From: Bacteroidales bacterium UBA3297
GTDB taxonomy: Bacteria > Bacteroidota > Bacteroidia > Bacteroidales > Paludibacteraceae
Assembly (NCBI GenBank): GCA_002362105.1
Contig: DETD01000018.1
Coordinates: 84,110-148,109, forward strand
Direction of reading: 5' to 3'
Length of the DNA: 64,000 bases
Part shown: positions 34,103-43,136 of the stretch, one piece after another
Numbering within the stretch: the first letter of the stretch is position 1
Layout of the letters: every line of letters starts with the position of its first letter
Made by a program: the position numbers and the translations under genes
The notes under the pieces: generated by a model
The model's database searches: none
Seen by the model: the letters and a program-made list of their open reading frames with translations, nothing else
Told to the model about the DNA's origin: nothing

Positions 34103-34717
34103 ATGAGTGAAGATACAGGCAAAAGGATTCTAGACGGAGCTTTGAAGATGTTTACCCAGAACGGGATAAAGAGCATCACGATGGACGAAATAGCCGAATC
34201 GTTAAGTATATCAAAACGTACCATATACGAGAATTTCAAAGACAAGAACACCTTAGTTTTCGAATGCTTGAAGTATATGGACCAGATAATCGACACGAAG
34301 ATGAAACAGATTTGCCGCGAATGCGACAACACTATGGTAGAGATGATGGCCACCACTCAAGAAATGCAACGAATACTGAAAAGTGTCAACCCCAAATTTT
34401 TGAACGACGTGAAGGGTCTGAACCTTCCAAACGATTACTGCCGCCAGAAAGAGATGGAAAGACAAATAAGGCACGAAATGAGGCTGACAAAGGGACAGGA
34501 AGAAGGACTGATTAGGAAAGAGCTACCGGTTACCCTTTTAAGCACCAGCATATCAGAGGGAATCCGCCAGATGGCAGAGAAAGCCATTAAAGAGAACCCG
34601 AGCATCCAGATATACAAGATAATAAACACCTTTATAAAAATCTTCTATCGCGGCATCGCCACCGAAAAAGGATTAAAAATTATAGAGAATTACGAAAAAG
34701 AGAACCCTTCGGTTTAA
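34103..34717 (+). CDS. TetR/AcrR family regulator of the RND operon
   Basis: The protein is 204 residues. The N-terminal helix-turn-helix reads GALKMFTQNGIKSITMDEIA then SLSISKRTIYENFKDKN, the TetR signature. The remainder is a helical ligand-binding domain. It is transcribed with and 39 nt before the TolC-MFP-RND genes, so it probably represses its own operon and responds to a pump substrate. Confidence 0.92.
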   Translation: MSEDTGKRILDGALKMFTQNGIKSITMDEIAESLSISKRTIYENFKDKNTLVFECLKYMDQIIDTKMKQICRECDNTMVEMMATTQEMQRILKSVNPKFLNDVKGLNLPNDYCRQKEMERQIRHEMRLTKGQEEGLIRKELPVTLLSTSISEGIRQMAEKAIKENPSIQIYKIINTFIKIFYRGIATEKGLKIIENYEKENPSV

Positions 34718-34756
34718 AGGTTTACAATCAGAAAGAAAAGATATTACAATCACAAT

Positions 34757-36109
34757 ATGAGAAAAAGAAGTATTGCAAAGCAAGGCGCAGTTGCCTTGAT
34801 AAGTTTGCTAAGTTTCGGTTCAGTAGAGGCACAGGAGCAGCTCACCACCATAGGCGACACCATCCACCTCACTCTTGACCAGGCCATAAGGATTGCCTTA
34901 GACCAAAATCCGACAGTTGTTGTTGACAGTATGGAAGTTGAGCGAACCACCTATGCGAAAAAGGAGACGTTGGGTAACCTTTATCCACAGCTCAATTTTG
35001 CGGGCAGCTACACCTACACCATCGAGAAGCAGTCGATGAGCATGGGCAGCATGACCATGCGGGTTGGTAGCCTGCACAATTTTTCTGTAGGTTTCAATGC
35101 CGGTATGCCCCTCATCAACGTTCCCCTCTGGAAGTCCATCAAACTGACAGAAGAGAACATCAACGCCAAACGTGAGGCCGCCCGCCAGACCAAGATCAAC
35201 ATGGTGAGCACCATTACCGAAGCGTACTACCAGTTGCTGAATGCGAAAGACAGCTACAAGGTGCTGTTAAGCAGCTGGAACACCGCTAACGAGAACCTCC
35301 GCATTACCCGCGTGCGTTTTAACAACGGTATGTGCAGCGAATACGACACCATACAGGCCGACGTGCAGGTGAAGAGCATAGAGCCAAGCATGATCGCCAC
35401 CAAGCGCGGTATAGAACTGGCGACCCTGAACCTGAAAATTCAGATGGGTTTGCCCGACAACTACCCAATAACCGTTGACGGCACGCTGGCTGACTACGAA
35501 CGGACCATGTTCGACGAAATAAAGTTGAGCGACATCGACACCACCCTTAGCGACAACGCTACCATGCGCCAGTTGGACGTTACCGAACGCCTGCTCGAAA
35601 AGCAGTTGGAAGTGACAAAGGCACAGTGGTACCCTACCCTGTCGTTGAGCGCTATGTATAACTGGATTTCAATGGGCAACGAATTCACCGGCAACGACTG
35701 GAACCCATACAGCACAGTAGGCCTGTCGCTGAACTTCCCGCTCTTCCAAGGCGGAAGCCGCTACTACAAGCAGAAACAGGCTGAACTGCAGTACAAAGAG
35801 ATGCAGTACACCAAAGAAGACACCAAACGCAAGTTGAAACTCAGTCTACAGAGCAGCTTGAACAACCTGCGCGTTGCAATTGAGACCATCAACACCACCA
35901 AGGCCGCAGCCGAATCGGCTTGGAAAGGTCTGACTATTGCCAAGAAGCGTTACGAAGTAGGTTCGGGCACCACTTTGGAACTGACCTCTTCACAAAACGC
36001 CCTTACTAACGCACAGCTCAACTATTTGCAGGCAATTTACGACTACATTGTTGCCAAGAACAAGGTTGACGAAGTGTTGGGCAACGCATACAACAACTAC
36101 ATCCAATAA
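34757..36109 (+). CDS. TolC-family outer-membrane efflux protein
   Basis: The protein is 450 residues with a signal peptide. Two structurally repeated halves carry long helices, for example ITRVRFNNGMCSEYDTIQAD in the first half and IAKKRYEVGSGTTLELTS in the second, the standard internal repeat of the TolC/OEP family. It forms the exit duct through the outer membrane for the RND pump. First of the three pump genes; 24 nt separate it from the adaptor gene. Confidence 0.92.
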   Translation: MRKRSIAKQGAVALISLLSFGSVEAQEQLTTIGDTIHLTLDQAIRIALDQNPTVVVDSMEVERTTYAKKETLGNLYPQLNFAGSYTYTIEKQSMSMGSMTMRVGSLHNFSVGFNAGMPLINVPLWKSIKLTEENINAKREAARQTKINMVSTITEAYYQLLNAKDSYKVLLSSWNTANENLRITRVRFNNGMCSEYDTIQADVQVKSIEPSMIATKRGIELATLNLKIQMGLPDNYPITVDGTLADYERTMFDEIKLSDIDTTLSDNATMRQLDVTERLLEKQLEVTKAQWYPTLSLSAMYNWISMGNEFTGNDWNPYSTVGLSLNFPLFQGGSRYYKQKQAELQYKEMQYTKEDTKRKLKLSLQSSLNNLRVAIETINTTKAAAESAWKGLTIAKKRYEVGSGTTLELTSSQNALTNAQLNYLQAIYDYIVAKNKVDEVLGNAYNNYIQ

Positions 36110-36133
36110 GCAAACAAAAGAATTTCAAACAAT

Positions 36134-37195
36134 ATGAACACAAAGAAACTGCTGAATGTAACAGCAATTGCCGCAATGTTATTTGTGGCAAACTCATGTG
36201 GAGTTAAAAACGAAGGCGAAAACAAGGCAGAAGACACCAAGCAGGCGCAAACTGCAGTAGAAGAGAAAATTAAAGTCAGCATCGACACTGTTCACGCCCA
36301 GAAAGTGGCCCAGTTGGAAGAGCTGACCTCTTCTGTAAAGGCTTTTGCCAAGAACGACATTGTGTCGCAGAACCCAGGCCGTATTATAAAAATCTACTGT
36401 GAAGTCGGCGACTATGTAAAGAAAGGACAGCTGTTGGTAAAAATGGATGAAACCAGCCTTATCAACATCAAGACCCAGATGATTCAGGCTGAAATCGACT
36501 ACAAGCGTGCGAAAGCATTGCAGGAAGCCGGTGGCGCAAGCCAACAGCAGGTTGACCAGCTGAAGATGCAGTTCGACGTCTTGAAAGAAAACTATAACAA
36601 CTTGCTCGAGAACGTGAACCTGACCGCTCCTATCAGTGGTGTGGTCACTGCCCGCAACTACGACAGCGGCGACATGTATAAAGGCGGTGCTGAAATCCTC
36701 ACCATCAACCAGATGCAGCCCGTAAAGATATTGGTTAACGTAAGCGAAGAAAACTTCACGAAGATCAAGAAGGGACAGAACGTCGACATAACTGTAGACG
36801 CCCTGCCAGGCGAGAAGTTCAAGGGCAGCATCTCCATCATCTACCCTACTATGGATGCGACCACCCGCACCTTCCCTGTTGAAATCAACATCAACAACCC
36901 AGCCAACAAGGTTCGTCCGGGTATGTTCGCCCGCACCACCTTCAACCTAGGAACCGCAAAACACGTAATGGTGCCAGACGTTGCCATACAGAAGCAGTTG
37001 GGCAGCGGCGACCACTTTGTTTACACCTACAGCAACGGCAAGGTTACCTACCGCAAGGTTGAAACCGGCCGCATTATTGGCGAAAACGTAGAGATAAAGA
37101 GCGGTGTGGAAGACGGCGCGCTGGTAGTTGTCGGCGGTATGGCAAAACTGACCGATGGTGCTGAAGTAGACGTTGTAGCAAAACAGTTGAAGTAA
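36134..37195 (+). CDS. RND efflux periplasmic adaptor (membrane fusion) lipoprotein
   Basis: The protein is 353 residues with a lipoprotein signal (AAMLFVANSCGVKNEG). GRIIKIYCEVGDYVKKGQLL and LTAPISGVVTARNYDSGD are the two halves of the lipoyl domain, which flank a helical hairpin (~105-170). A beta-barrel domain follows (VRPGMFARTTF) and then the membrane-proximal domain. It bridges the inner-membrane pump and TolC. Confidence 0.93.
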   Translation: MNTKKLLNVTAIAAMLFVANSCGVKNEGENKAEDTKQAQTAVEEKIKVSIDTVHAQKVAQLEELTSSVKAFAKNDIVSQNPGRIIKIYCEVGDYVKKGQLLVKMDETSLINIKTQMIQAEIDYKRAKALQEAGGASQQQVDQLKMQFDVLKENYNNLLENVNLTAPISGVVTARNYDSGDMYKGGAEILTINQMQPVKILVNVSEENFTKIKKGQNVDITVDALPGEKFKGSISIIYPTMDATTRTFPVEININNPANKVRPGMFARTTFNLGTAKHVMVPDVAIQKQLGSGDHFVYTYSNGKVTYRKVETGRIIGENVEIKSGVEDGALVVVGGMAKLTDGAEVDVVAKQLK

Positions 37196-37229
37196 AGCAA
37201 GCCACTTAAAACGATTAAAGGAAAAAGAT

Positions 37230-40200
37230 ATGAGTATATACGAAAGTTCAGTGAAACGACCAATCCTGGTATCGCTCTGTTTCGTAACAGTGGCTATATT
37301 GGGTATCGCTTCATTTTTAAAGCTGCCAATCGACCTGTATCCGGATATCGACACCAACACCATCATGGTGATTACGACCTACGGAGGTGCCAGTGCCGAT
37401 GATATAGAGCAGAACGTGACCCGTCCGTTAGAGAACACGCTGAACTCGGTTGAGCACTTGAAGCACCTGACTTCAAAATCAAAAGAGAACATCAGTGTCA
37501 TCTACATCGAATTCGAATACGGTTACGACATCGACGTGCTGACCAACAACGTCCGAGACAAGTTGGACATGGTGACGTCGGCCCTGCCTGACGAGTGTAA
37601 CACGCCGTTCCTGTTCAAGTTCACCACCGACATGATTCCAATCATGATGATGAGTGTACAGGCCGGACAGAGCATGCCAGCACTCTACAAGATACTGGAC
37701 GACCAAGTGGCGAACCCACTGGGCCGTGTCGACGGAGTAGGTACCGTGAGCATTGCCGGTGCGCCAAAACGTGAGGTGCACGTTTACGTAGACCCTAAGA
37801 AGATAGAGGGTTACGGCATCAGCCTCGAGACCATCAGCGCCCTTATCGGTGCAGAAAACCGTAACGTGTCGGGCGGTTTGTTCGACCTTGGCACCAAGAC
37901 CTTCAACCTGCGTGTAGAAGGCGAATACAACGACCCTAGAGAAATGGAGAACCTGGTCATCAGCGCAAAGAACGGTGCCATTGTGCGCCTGCGCGATGTG
38001 GCTAGAATCGACGACTCGATAGAAGAACGCACCCAAAGTGCCTACAACAATGGTAAAGAGGGTGGTATGATCATCGTACAGAAACAGAGCGGCGCCAACT
38101 CGGTGCAGATTTCAGACAAGGTAGCGGCAATGATGCCAGAACTGCAAAAGAATCTGCCAAGCGACGTGAAACTGGGCGTAATTGTCAACACTTCCGACAA
38201 CATTAAGAACACCATCCAGAGTTTGTACGACACCATCCGCGACGCGTTGATATTCGTGTCGTTGGTCGTAATCATCTTCTTGGGCAAGTGGCGTGCGGCA
38301 GTCATCATTCTGCTTACCATACCGCTCTCACTGGTAGGTTCATTCATCTACCTGTTTGCAGTCGACTCGTCACTTAACATCATCTCCATGTCGGCGCTGT
38401 CAATTGCCATCGGTATGGTGGTCGACGACGCGATTGTGGTGCTAGAAAATGTGATGAAGCATATAGAACGAGGGGCCGAGCCGAAACAGGCGGCCATACA
38501 CGGTACCAACGAGGTGGCCCTTTCTGTAGTAGCTTCAACCCTGACCCTGTTGGCTGTGTTTATGCCATTGACCATGGTAACCGGCCAGATGGGTGTATTG
38601 TTCCGCGAGTTGGGTTGGATGGTCAGCATCATCATGATAGTGTCCATCATCTGCGCGCTGACCCTTACCCCTATGCTCTGCGCCCACTTGTTGCAAGACA
38701 AGCGCGACGAGAAAGAGAGCAGAATCTTCCAGATTATCTTCAAGCCTATCAACAAAGTGCTCGACGCCATCGACAATGGCTACGAGGCTGTGTTGAGCTA
38801 CGCTGTAACACACAAGCTGATTATTGTGGCAGGTAGTTTGGGCTTCTTCATCTTCTCTATCTTAATAGCGAAGTTCGTGGGAACCTCTTTCTTGCCAACA
38901 CAAGATAACGGCCGTGTGAAAGTGGTGCTCGAGTTGCCAAACGGTACCAGCAAAGCCGTTTCTAACAACTACGGACAAAAAATTGTGCACGACTGGATGG
39001 ATAAATATCCAGAACTCCGCGTTGCCAACTACAGTGTAGGTCAGGCAAGTACCGACAACACTTACGCTTCTTTGCAAGACAACGGTAACTACCTCCTCAC
39101 CTTCAACATGTCGTTGTACAGCATCAATGTGCGCCAAGACAGCGTTGAAAAGAAAAAGCCAGGCCACAAAGCGCGCGGTTTGGAAACCATCTGTAACATG
39201 ATGCGTGAAGACCTGAAACTCTACCCTGAGTTCAAGAAGACACAGGTCACCCTCGGTGGTGGTATGTCGATGGGTGGAGAAACCAAAATCGACTTCGAGA
39301 TTTACGGTTACGACTTCGCTGAATCGGACCGACTCGCGCAAGCCTTCAAAGACTCGCTGTTGAACATGAAGATTACCAAAGGCGGAGAAACCATCAACGC
39401 CTGCACCGAGGCACGTATCAGCCGAAGCGAATACCAGCCAGAGTACCGTGTAGACTTCGACCGCGAGAAGTTGGCGCTCCACTACCTGAATGTAGGTACA
39501 GCCGCTACGGCTTTGCGTTACCGCGTGAATGGTGCTACCGCATCGTATTTCCGTGAAGATGGTGACGAATACAACATCAAAGTGATGTACGAGCCAGAAA
39601 GCCGCCGTACAATTGAAGACATCGAGAACATCACCATCTACAATTCGCTGGGCCAGGGTGTCCGTGTGAAGGAAGTGGGCAAGGTTGTAGAAAGCCAGAA
39701 CCCACCAACCATCGACCGAAAGGACCGTGAGCGTATTAACACCATCAGCGCCATCGTTAACTCGGCAGACGGCGCCGACATGGGTACCGTTGCAACTATG
39801 GCACAAAAAATCATCGACAACCTCGACAAGCCACAAGGCTTCGAAGTTAAGATTTCTGGTAACTACGAAGACCAACAAGACGCATTTAAGAGTATTGCCG
39901 GATTGGGTCTCCTCATCCTCGTGCTCGTGTTCGTGGTTATGGCGGGCGAGTTCGAGAGTCTGACCTATCCGTTCATCAACATGCTGACCCTGATGTTCGC
40001 CTTCTCGGGTGTTATCATCGGCTTGCTTATCGCCGGAGAGACCTTGAACGTAATGTCGGCCATTGGAGCCATTATGTTGATTGGTATTGTGGTGAAGAAC
40101 GGTATTGTGCTGGTCGACTACATCAACTTGAACCGCGAACGTGGTATGGACATCTTAGAGGCGGTTGTAAATGGCGGTAAGAGCCGTTTGCGTCCGGTTG

Positions 40201-40472
40201 TGATGACCACCCTCACCACCATTCTGGGTATGATTCCAATGGCAACCGGAACCGGCGAAGGTGCCGAAATGTGGCGTCCAATGGGTATAGCCGTAATTGG
40301 TGGTCTGACCGTGTCAGCCATCCTCACCCTGGTATTCGTGCCAGTTATGTACAGTTTGTTCGCATTCACCGGCATCAAAGTCCAGAAGCGCAAGCAGGCC
40401 AGACGCCAGTCGGCCGCATCGAAAGACGTGAAAATCACATCAGAGAATGCACATCAAATTGAAAACTACTAA
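37230..40472 (+). CDS. Efflux RND transporter permease (AcrB/HAE family)
   Basis: The protein is 1080 residues, the usual size. Twelve membrane helices occur in two sets with large periplasmic loops. Helix 4 has MSALSIAIGMVVDDAIVVLE with the proton-relay Asp pair; helix 10 has MSAIGAIMLIGIVVKNGIVL with Lys. It starts SSVKRPILVSLCFVTVAILG and has FLGKWRAAVIILLTIPLSLVG. It exports drugs or other amphiphiles by proton antiport. The shortish C-terminal tail is basic. Confidence 0.95.
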   Translation: MSIYESSVKRPILVSLCFVTVAILGIASFLKLPIDLYPDIDTNTIMVITTYGGASADDIEQNVTRPLENTLNSVEHLKHLTSKSKENISVIYIEFEYGYDIDVLTNNVRDKLDMVTSALPDECNTPFLFKFTTDMIPIMMMSVQAGQSMPALYKILDDQVANPLGRVDGVGTVSIAGAPKREVHVYVDPKKIEGYGISLETISALIGAENRNVSGGLFDLGTKTFNLRVEGEYNDPREMENLVISAKNGAIVRLRDVARIDDSIEERTQSAYNNGKEGGMIIVQKQSGANSVQISDKVAAMMPELQKNLPSDVKLGVIVNTSDNIKNTIQSLYDTIRDALIFVSLVVIIFLGKWRAAVIILLTIPLSLVGSFIYLFAVDSSLNIISMSALSIAIGMVVDDAIVVLENVMKHIERGAEPKQAAIHGTNEVALSVVASTLTLLAVFMPLTMVTGQMGVLFRELGWMVSIIMIVSIICALTLTPMLCAHLLQDKRDEKESRIFQIIFKPINKVLDAIDNGYEAVLSYAVTHKLIIVAGSLGFFIFSILIAKFVGTSFLPTQDNGRVKVVLELPNGTSKAVSNNYGQKIVHDWMDKYPELRVANYSVGQASTDNTYASLQDNGNYLLTFNMSLYSINVRQDSVEKKKPGHKARGLETICNMMREDLKLYPEFKKTQVTLGGGMSMGGETKIDFEIYGYDFAESDRLAQAFKDSLLNMKITKGGETINACTEARISRSEYQPEYRVDFDREKLALHYLNVGTAATALRYRVNGATASYFREDGDEYNIKVMYEPESRRTIEDIENITIYNSLGQGVRVKEVGKVVESQNPPTIDRKDRERINTISAIVNSADGADMGTVATMAQKIIDNLDKPQGFEVKISGNYEDQQDAFKSIAGLGLLILVLVFVVMAGEFESLTYPFINMLTLMFAFSGVIIGLLIAGETLNVMSAIGAIMLIGIVVKNGIVLVDYINLNRERGMDILEAVVNGGKSRLRPVVMTTLTTILGMIPMATGTGEGAEMWRPMGIAVIGGLTVSAILTLVFVPVMYSLFAFTGIKVQKRKQARRQSAASKDVKITSENAHQIENY

Positions 40473-40484
40473 AAGAGAGCAGTC

Positions 40485-40778
40485 ATGAAATCAATAATGA
40501 TAATTTTCGACCAGGCGCACTACGATAGTATTGTAGCGACACTGGACAGACTAGAGTGCAACGGTTTCACGTACCTCGAGCACGTTATGGGCCAAGGCAC
40601 CAATGGTGGAGAACCCCACTTCGGCAGCCACGCATGGCCTTCAATGAACTCGGCCATCATCACGGTAGTTGAAGACGTACAAGTCGACGAGGTGCTGAAC
40701 GAGTTAAAGGCGCTTGACCTCGATCGTCCACAGCTCGGTTTGCGTGCTTTCGTCTGGGATATAGAGAAAGGAATTTAA
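40485..40778 (+). CDS. PG0541-type RND-associated small protein
   Basis: This 97-residue ferredoxin-like (PII-like) protein reads MKSIMIIFDQAHYDSIVATL, then FTYLEHVMGQGTNGGEPHFG, then ITVVEDVQVDEVLNELKAL. It belongs to the 'PG0541 family transporter-associated protein' commonly found right after RND pumps in Bacteroidetes. It starts 12 nt after the pump gene. Role unknown; PII-like regulation of the pump is an inference from fold and context. Confidence 0.85.
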   Translation: MKSIMIIFDQAHYDSIVATLDRLECNGFTYLEHVMGQGTNGGEPHFGSHAWPSMNSAIITVVEDVQVDEVLNELKALDLDRPQLGLRAFVWDIEKGI

Positions 40779-40814
40779 AACGACTGGTGGAACTTTAAAA
40801 CCGCCCCTACTTCT

Positions 40815-40847
40815 AAAGGATGTGCCAGTTGGCACATCCTTTTTTTA
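40815..40847 (+). terminator. Terminator of the efflux operon
   Basis: A 13-bp perfect stem (40815-40827 with 40830-40842) is followed by TTTTTTT. Confidence 0.93.
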
Positions 40848-40862
40848 TTTTTAAAAGTTTAC

Positions 40863-41185
40863 TTTCGGTCCTTAGACGTATAAACTAAAATCCGCAAAGG
40901 CTAAAACCTTGTATGAACTATATTTTGTAGGGAGCAACAAGGTGTTGTTATGGCGCCATACTTCTGGCGGGAGTTCTGCTAGTCCCCTGTGTAGCGTCAT
41001 CCAGACGCCTATGGGTGTTTGAGCATCCGGGTGCGTCTCCGTCCTCCAGACTTCGACACACCCGGTTATTAAGATACCGTTTTCCAGACGAAGACAAACT
41101 CACCGTCTGGAATACGGTATTTCCATAACCATGTATGGAGAAATGGCGCAAACAATTCTCCATGTGCGGGGATACGCAGAGACAA
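40863..41185. repeat. Long direct repeat, copy A (~323 bp), with REP-like and hairpin segments
   Basis: It aligns over its whole length with 42525-42849 at roughly three quarters or more identity by eye. Inside are GTAG (40991) followed by the palindrome CGTCATCCAGACG, a 17-bp stem (41074-41090 with 41104-41120) and a further hairpin near 41131-41168. Between copies A and B the hairpin arms differ but stay paired. It begins with one copy of the 41-bp unit described upstream of the ATPase. Confidence 0.85.
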
Positions 41186-41200
41186 TATAACTAAACCAAT

Positions 41201-42427
41201 CTACCAGTCCCCAACCTGATTCAAAAAATCTATGATATTGAGATGCACTATTCCGTTTCTACTCATATCAATAGAGTCAGCACTTATCACATATTTCGGA
41301 TAATTGTTTCGTATAGACTCAAGATTACCAAATTCTCGTTCAACGTCGGAGTCCGTTATCAGATACGCAACCTGTATATATATAGTTTTGTCCATTTTTG
41401 TACAGACAAAATCTATTTCAACATCATTTTTTTTGCCCACGTAAACATTCCAACCTCTAGCAACCAACTCCATATAAACCAAATTTTCGCAGACATGACC
41501 GATATCCGGCTTGTCGGTTCTGCTTAGTATTGTACGAAAACCCAAATCTACACAATAATACTTCTCTGACGTTTCAAGAAGTTTCTTACCAGTAATATTA
41601 TAACGAGGGACTGAATATAGAGCGAATGACTTAGTAATAGACTCAATATAAAACAAAATTGTTTCGACGCTCGTTTTTACACCTTCACTTTTCAGTTTCT
41701 TCACTATGGAATTGGCAGAAAACGTATTTCCTATATTATCTACGAAAAACTCGAGCAATTTCCTCAACAACACGATATTCTTTATTCCATTTCTCTCAAT
41801 CACATCCTTAAAAACAACGGTCTCATACAAATCTGAAAGATACACTTTTACCGCCTCTTCCTCTTGGAAAACAAATCTTTGAGGGAATCCTCCATATTTC
41901 AAGAATTCAGAAAACAATTTTTCATCAGACATTGAGACACCTTCGTTTTTGTAGTATTGCCTTGCTTCTACAAATGAAAACGGAAAGATATTGAATGAGA
42001 CATTTCTTCCTCGAAGATTAGTGGCCAACTCTCCGGATAGCAATCGTGAATTCGAGCCCGTCACGTATATGTCGCAACTGAAATCTACTCTGAACGAATT
42101 GATTGCCTCCTCCCAATTCTTTACTTCCTGTATTTCATCAAACAAAAGATACACTTTCCCATCACATTTCGTCTGCCACTGACATACATAATCGTACAAG
42201 CTATCTGCGTCTTTTATGTGGTCAAATCGTTTTGATTCATAATTCACATTCAATATCCGATTTTCAGACACTCCTCGCTCTAACAAAATATCCTTAATTT
42301 GTGTCAGCAACGTACTTTTTCCACAACGACGAACCCCCATAAAGACTTTAACCAAGTCCTTATCTATAAAGGGCAAAATCTGCTTTATGTAACTATCTCT
42401 ACGTACCATAGTTTTTATTTTGGCCAT
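41201..42427 (-). CDS. AAA ATPase with DUF4143 C-terminus
   Basis: The protein is 408 residues. Walker A is GVRRCGKSTL and Walker B KVYLLFDEIQE; YVTGSNSRLLSGE is sensor 1. The C-terminal half (winged helix then VEIDFVCTKMDKTIYIQVAYL) is a DUF4143 region with a PD-(D/E)XK-like layout, but K of ExK is replaced. It forms a cassette: three 41-bp direct repeats lie upstream, and ~324-bp direct repeats flank the whole gene. Function of this widespread Bacteroidetes family is not established. A second member is at 60052. Confidence 0.88.
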   Translation of the reverse strand: MAKIKTMVRRDSYIKQILPFIDKDLVKVFMGVRRCGKSTLLTQIKDILLERGVSENRILNVNYESKRFDHIKDADSLYDYVCQWQTKCDGKVYLLFDEIQEVKNWEEAINSFRVDFSCDIYVTGSNSRLLSGELATNLRGRNVSFNIFPFSFVEARQYYKNEGVSMSDEKLFSEFLKYGGFPQRFVFQEEEAVKVYLSDLYETVVFKDVIERNGIKNIVLLRKLLEFFVDNIGNTFSANSIVKKLKSEGVKTSVETILFYIESITKSFALYSVPRYNITGKKLLETSEKYYCVDLGFRTILSRTDKPDIGHVCENLVYMELVARGWNVYVGKKNDVEIDFVCTKMDKTIYIQVAYLITDSDVEREFGNLESIRNNYPKYVISADSIDMSRNGIVHLNIIDFLNQVGDW

Positions 42428-42440
42428 AAAAATACAAAAT

Positions 42441-42563
42441 TCTTTCGGTCTTTAGACGTATAAAATCAAGAAAATCATATTTCTTTCTGCCTTTAGACGT
42501 ACAAAAATTAAAAAATATCATTTCTCTCTGTTCTTAGACGTATAAAAATAAAATTCAAAAAGG
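42441..42563 (-). repeat. Three 41-bp iteron-like direct repeats upstream of ATPase 1
   Basis: Units 42441-42481, 42482-42522 and 42523-42563 are exactly 41 bp apart and share TCTTTC at the start and TTTAGACGTATAAAA (cores at 42451, 42492, 42533). The last unit is also the first part of long repeat B. A fourth copy of the core, at 40871, begins long repeat A. 41 bp is close to four helical turns, so the cores face the same side of the DNA. Confidence 0.9.
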
Positions 42564-42849
42564 GTAAATACTTTGTATGAGCTATGATTTTTCAATGAGC
42601 TACAAGGTGTTGTTATGACACCATATTTCAGACGGAAATTCTGCATGTCCCCTGTGTAGCGTCTTCCAGACGCCTATGGGTGTTTGAGCATCCGGGCGCG
42701 TCTCCGTCCTCCAGACTTCGACACACCCGGTTATTAAGATACCGTCTTCCAGACGGGTACGAGTTCATCGTCTGGAAAACGGTATTTCCTTAACCGTGCA
42801 TGGGGAATGGCGTAGACATTTCTCCGTGCACGGGGATACGCAGAGACAA
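42525..42849. repeat. Long direct repeat, copy B (~325 bp)
   Basis: Counterpart of 40863-41185. It has GTAG at 42656 then CGTCTTCCAGACG, and a 17-bp stem 42739-42755 with 42769-42785. The inverted REP-like unit GCGTCTGGAAGACGCTAC at 42853-42870 faces the first, giving a BIME-like pair. The remainder to 43136 shows nothing I can identify beyond an AT-rich stretch. Confidence 0.85.
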
Positions 42850-43136
42850 AGTGCGTCTGGAAGACGCTACGAGATTGGCGGTGGTAAATGATGTCTTTTT
42901 CATCAACAGACTTCTTCCGACAATTCCATACGGAGTACGGACAAAAATATAGACAAGCAACAAAAATTTCCCCAATTTTTCGGTTTAAAAACAAAGACAC
43001 GCCAGAAATAGCTGATATTCTGCAAGTGAGCGCTGGTTATTGTCCTTTCTTTTTTGTTATTTGACAAATAGGCATTATATTAGCAACCGACGTTTGAATT
43101 ATTAAAATAGGCCAAAAGCCAACCAAGTTACACTTT

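Noticed and set aside
38862..39878. Long open frame antisense to the RND pump gene
   Set aside because: It mirrors a highly conserved coding sequence with strong codon bias, lacks a credible protein pattern and has no promoter; it is a by-product of codon use.
42441..42563. CRISPR array
   Set aside because: Repeats are imperfect tandem units whose 'spacers' are AT-rich and partly conserved, only three or four copies occur, and no cas genes are present. The same applies to 61367-61479.
42734..43000. 88-codon frame on the minus strand within repeat B
   Set aside because: It runs through the hairpin-rich repeat and no family is visible; the equivalent frame is not preserved in copy A.
43000..43060. 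Short stretch reading KDTPEIADILQVSAGY, similar in feel to an IS91-type transposase start
   Set aside because: Too short, with no supporting sequence on either side.
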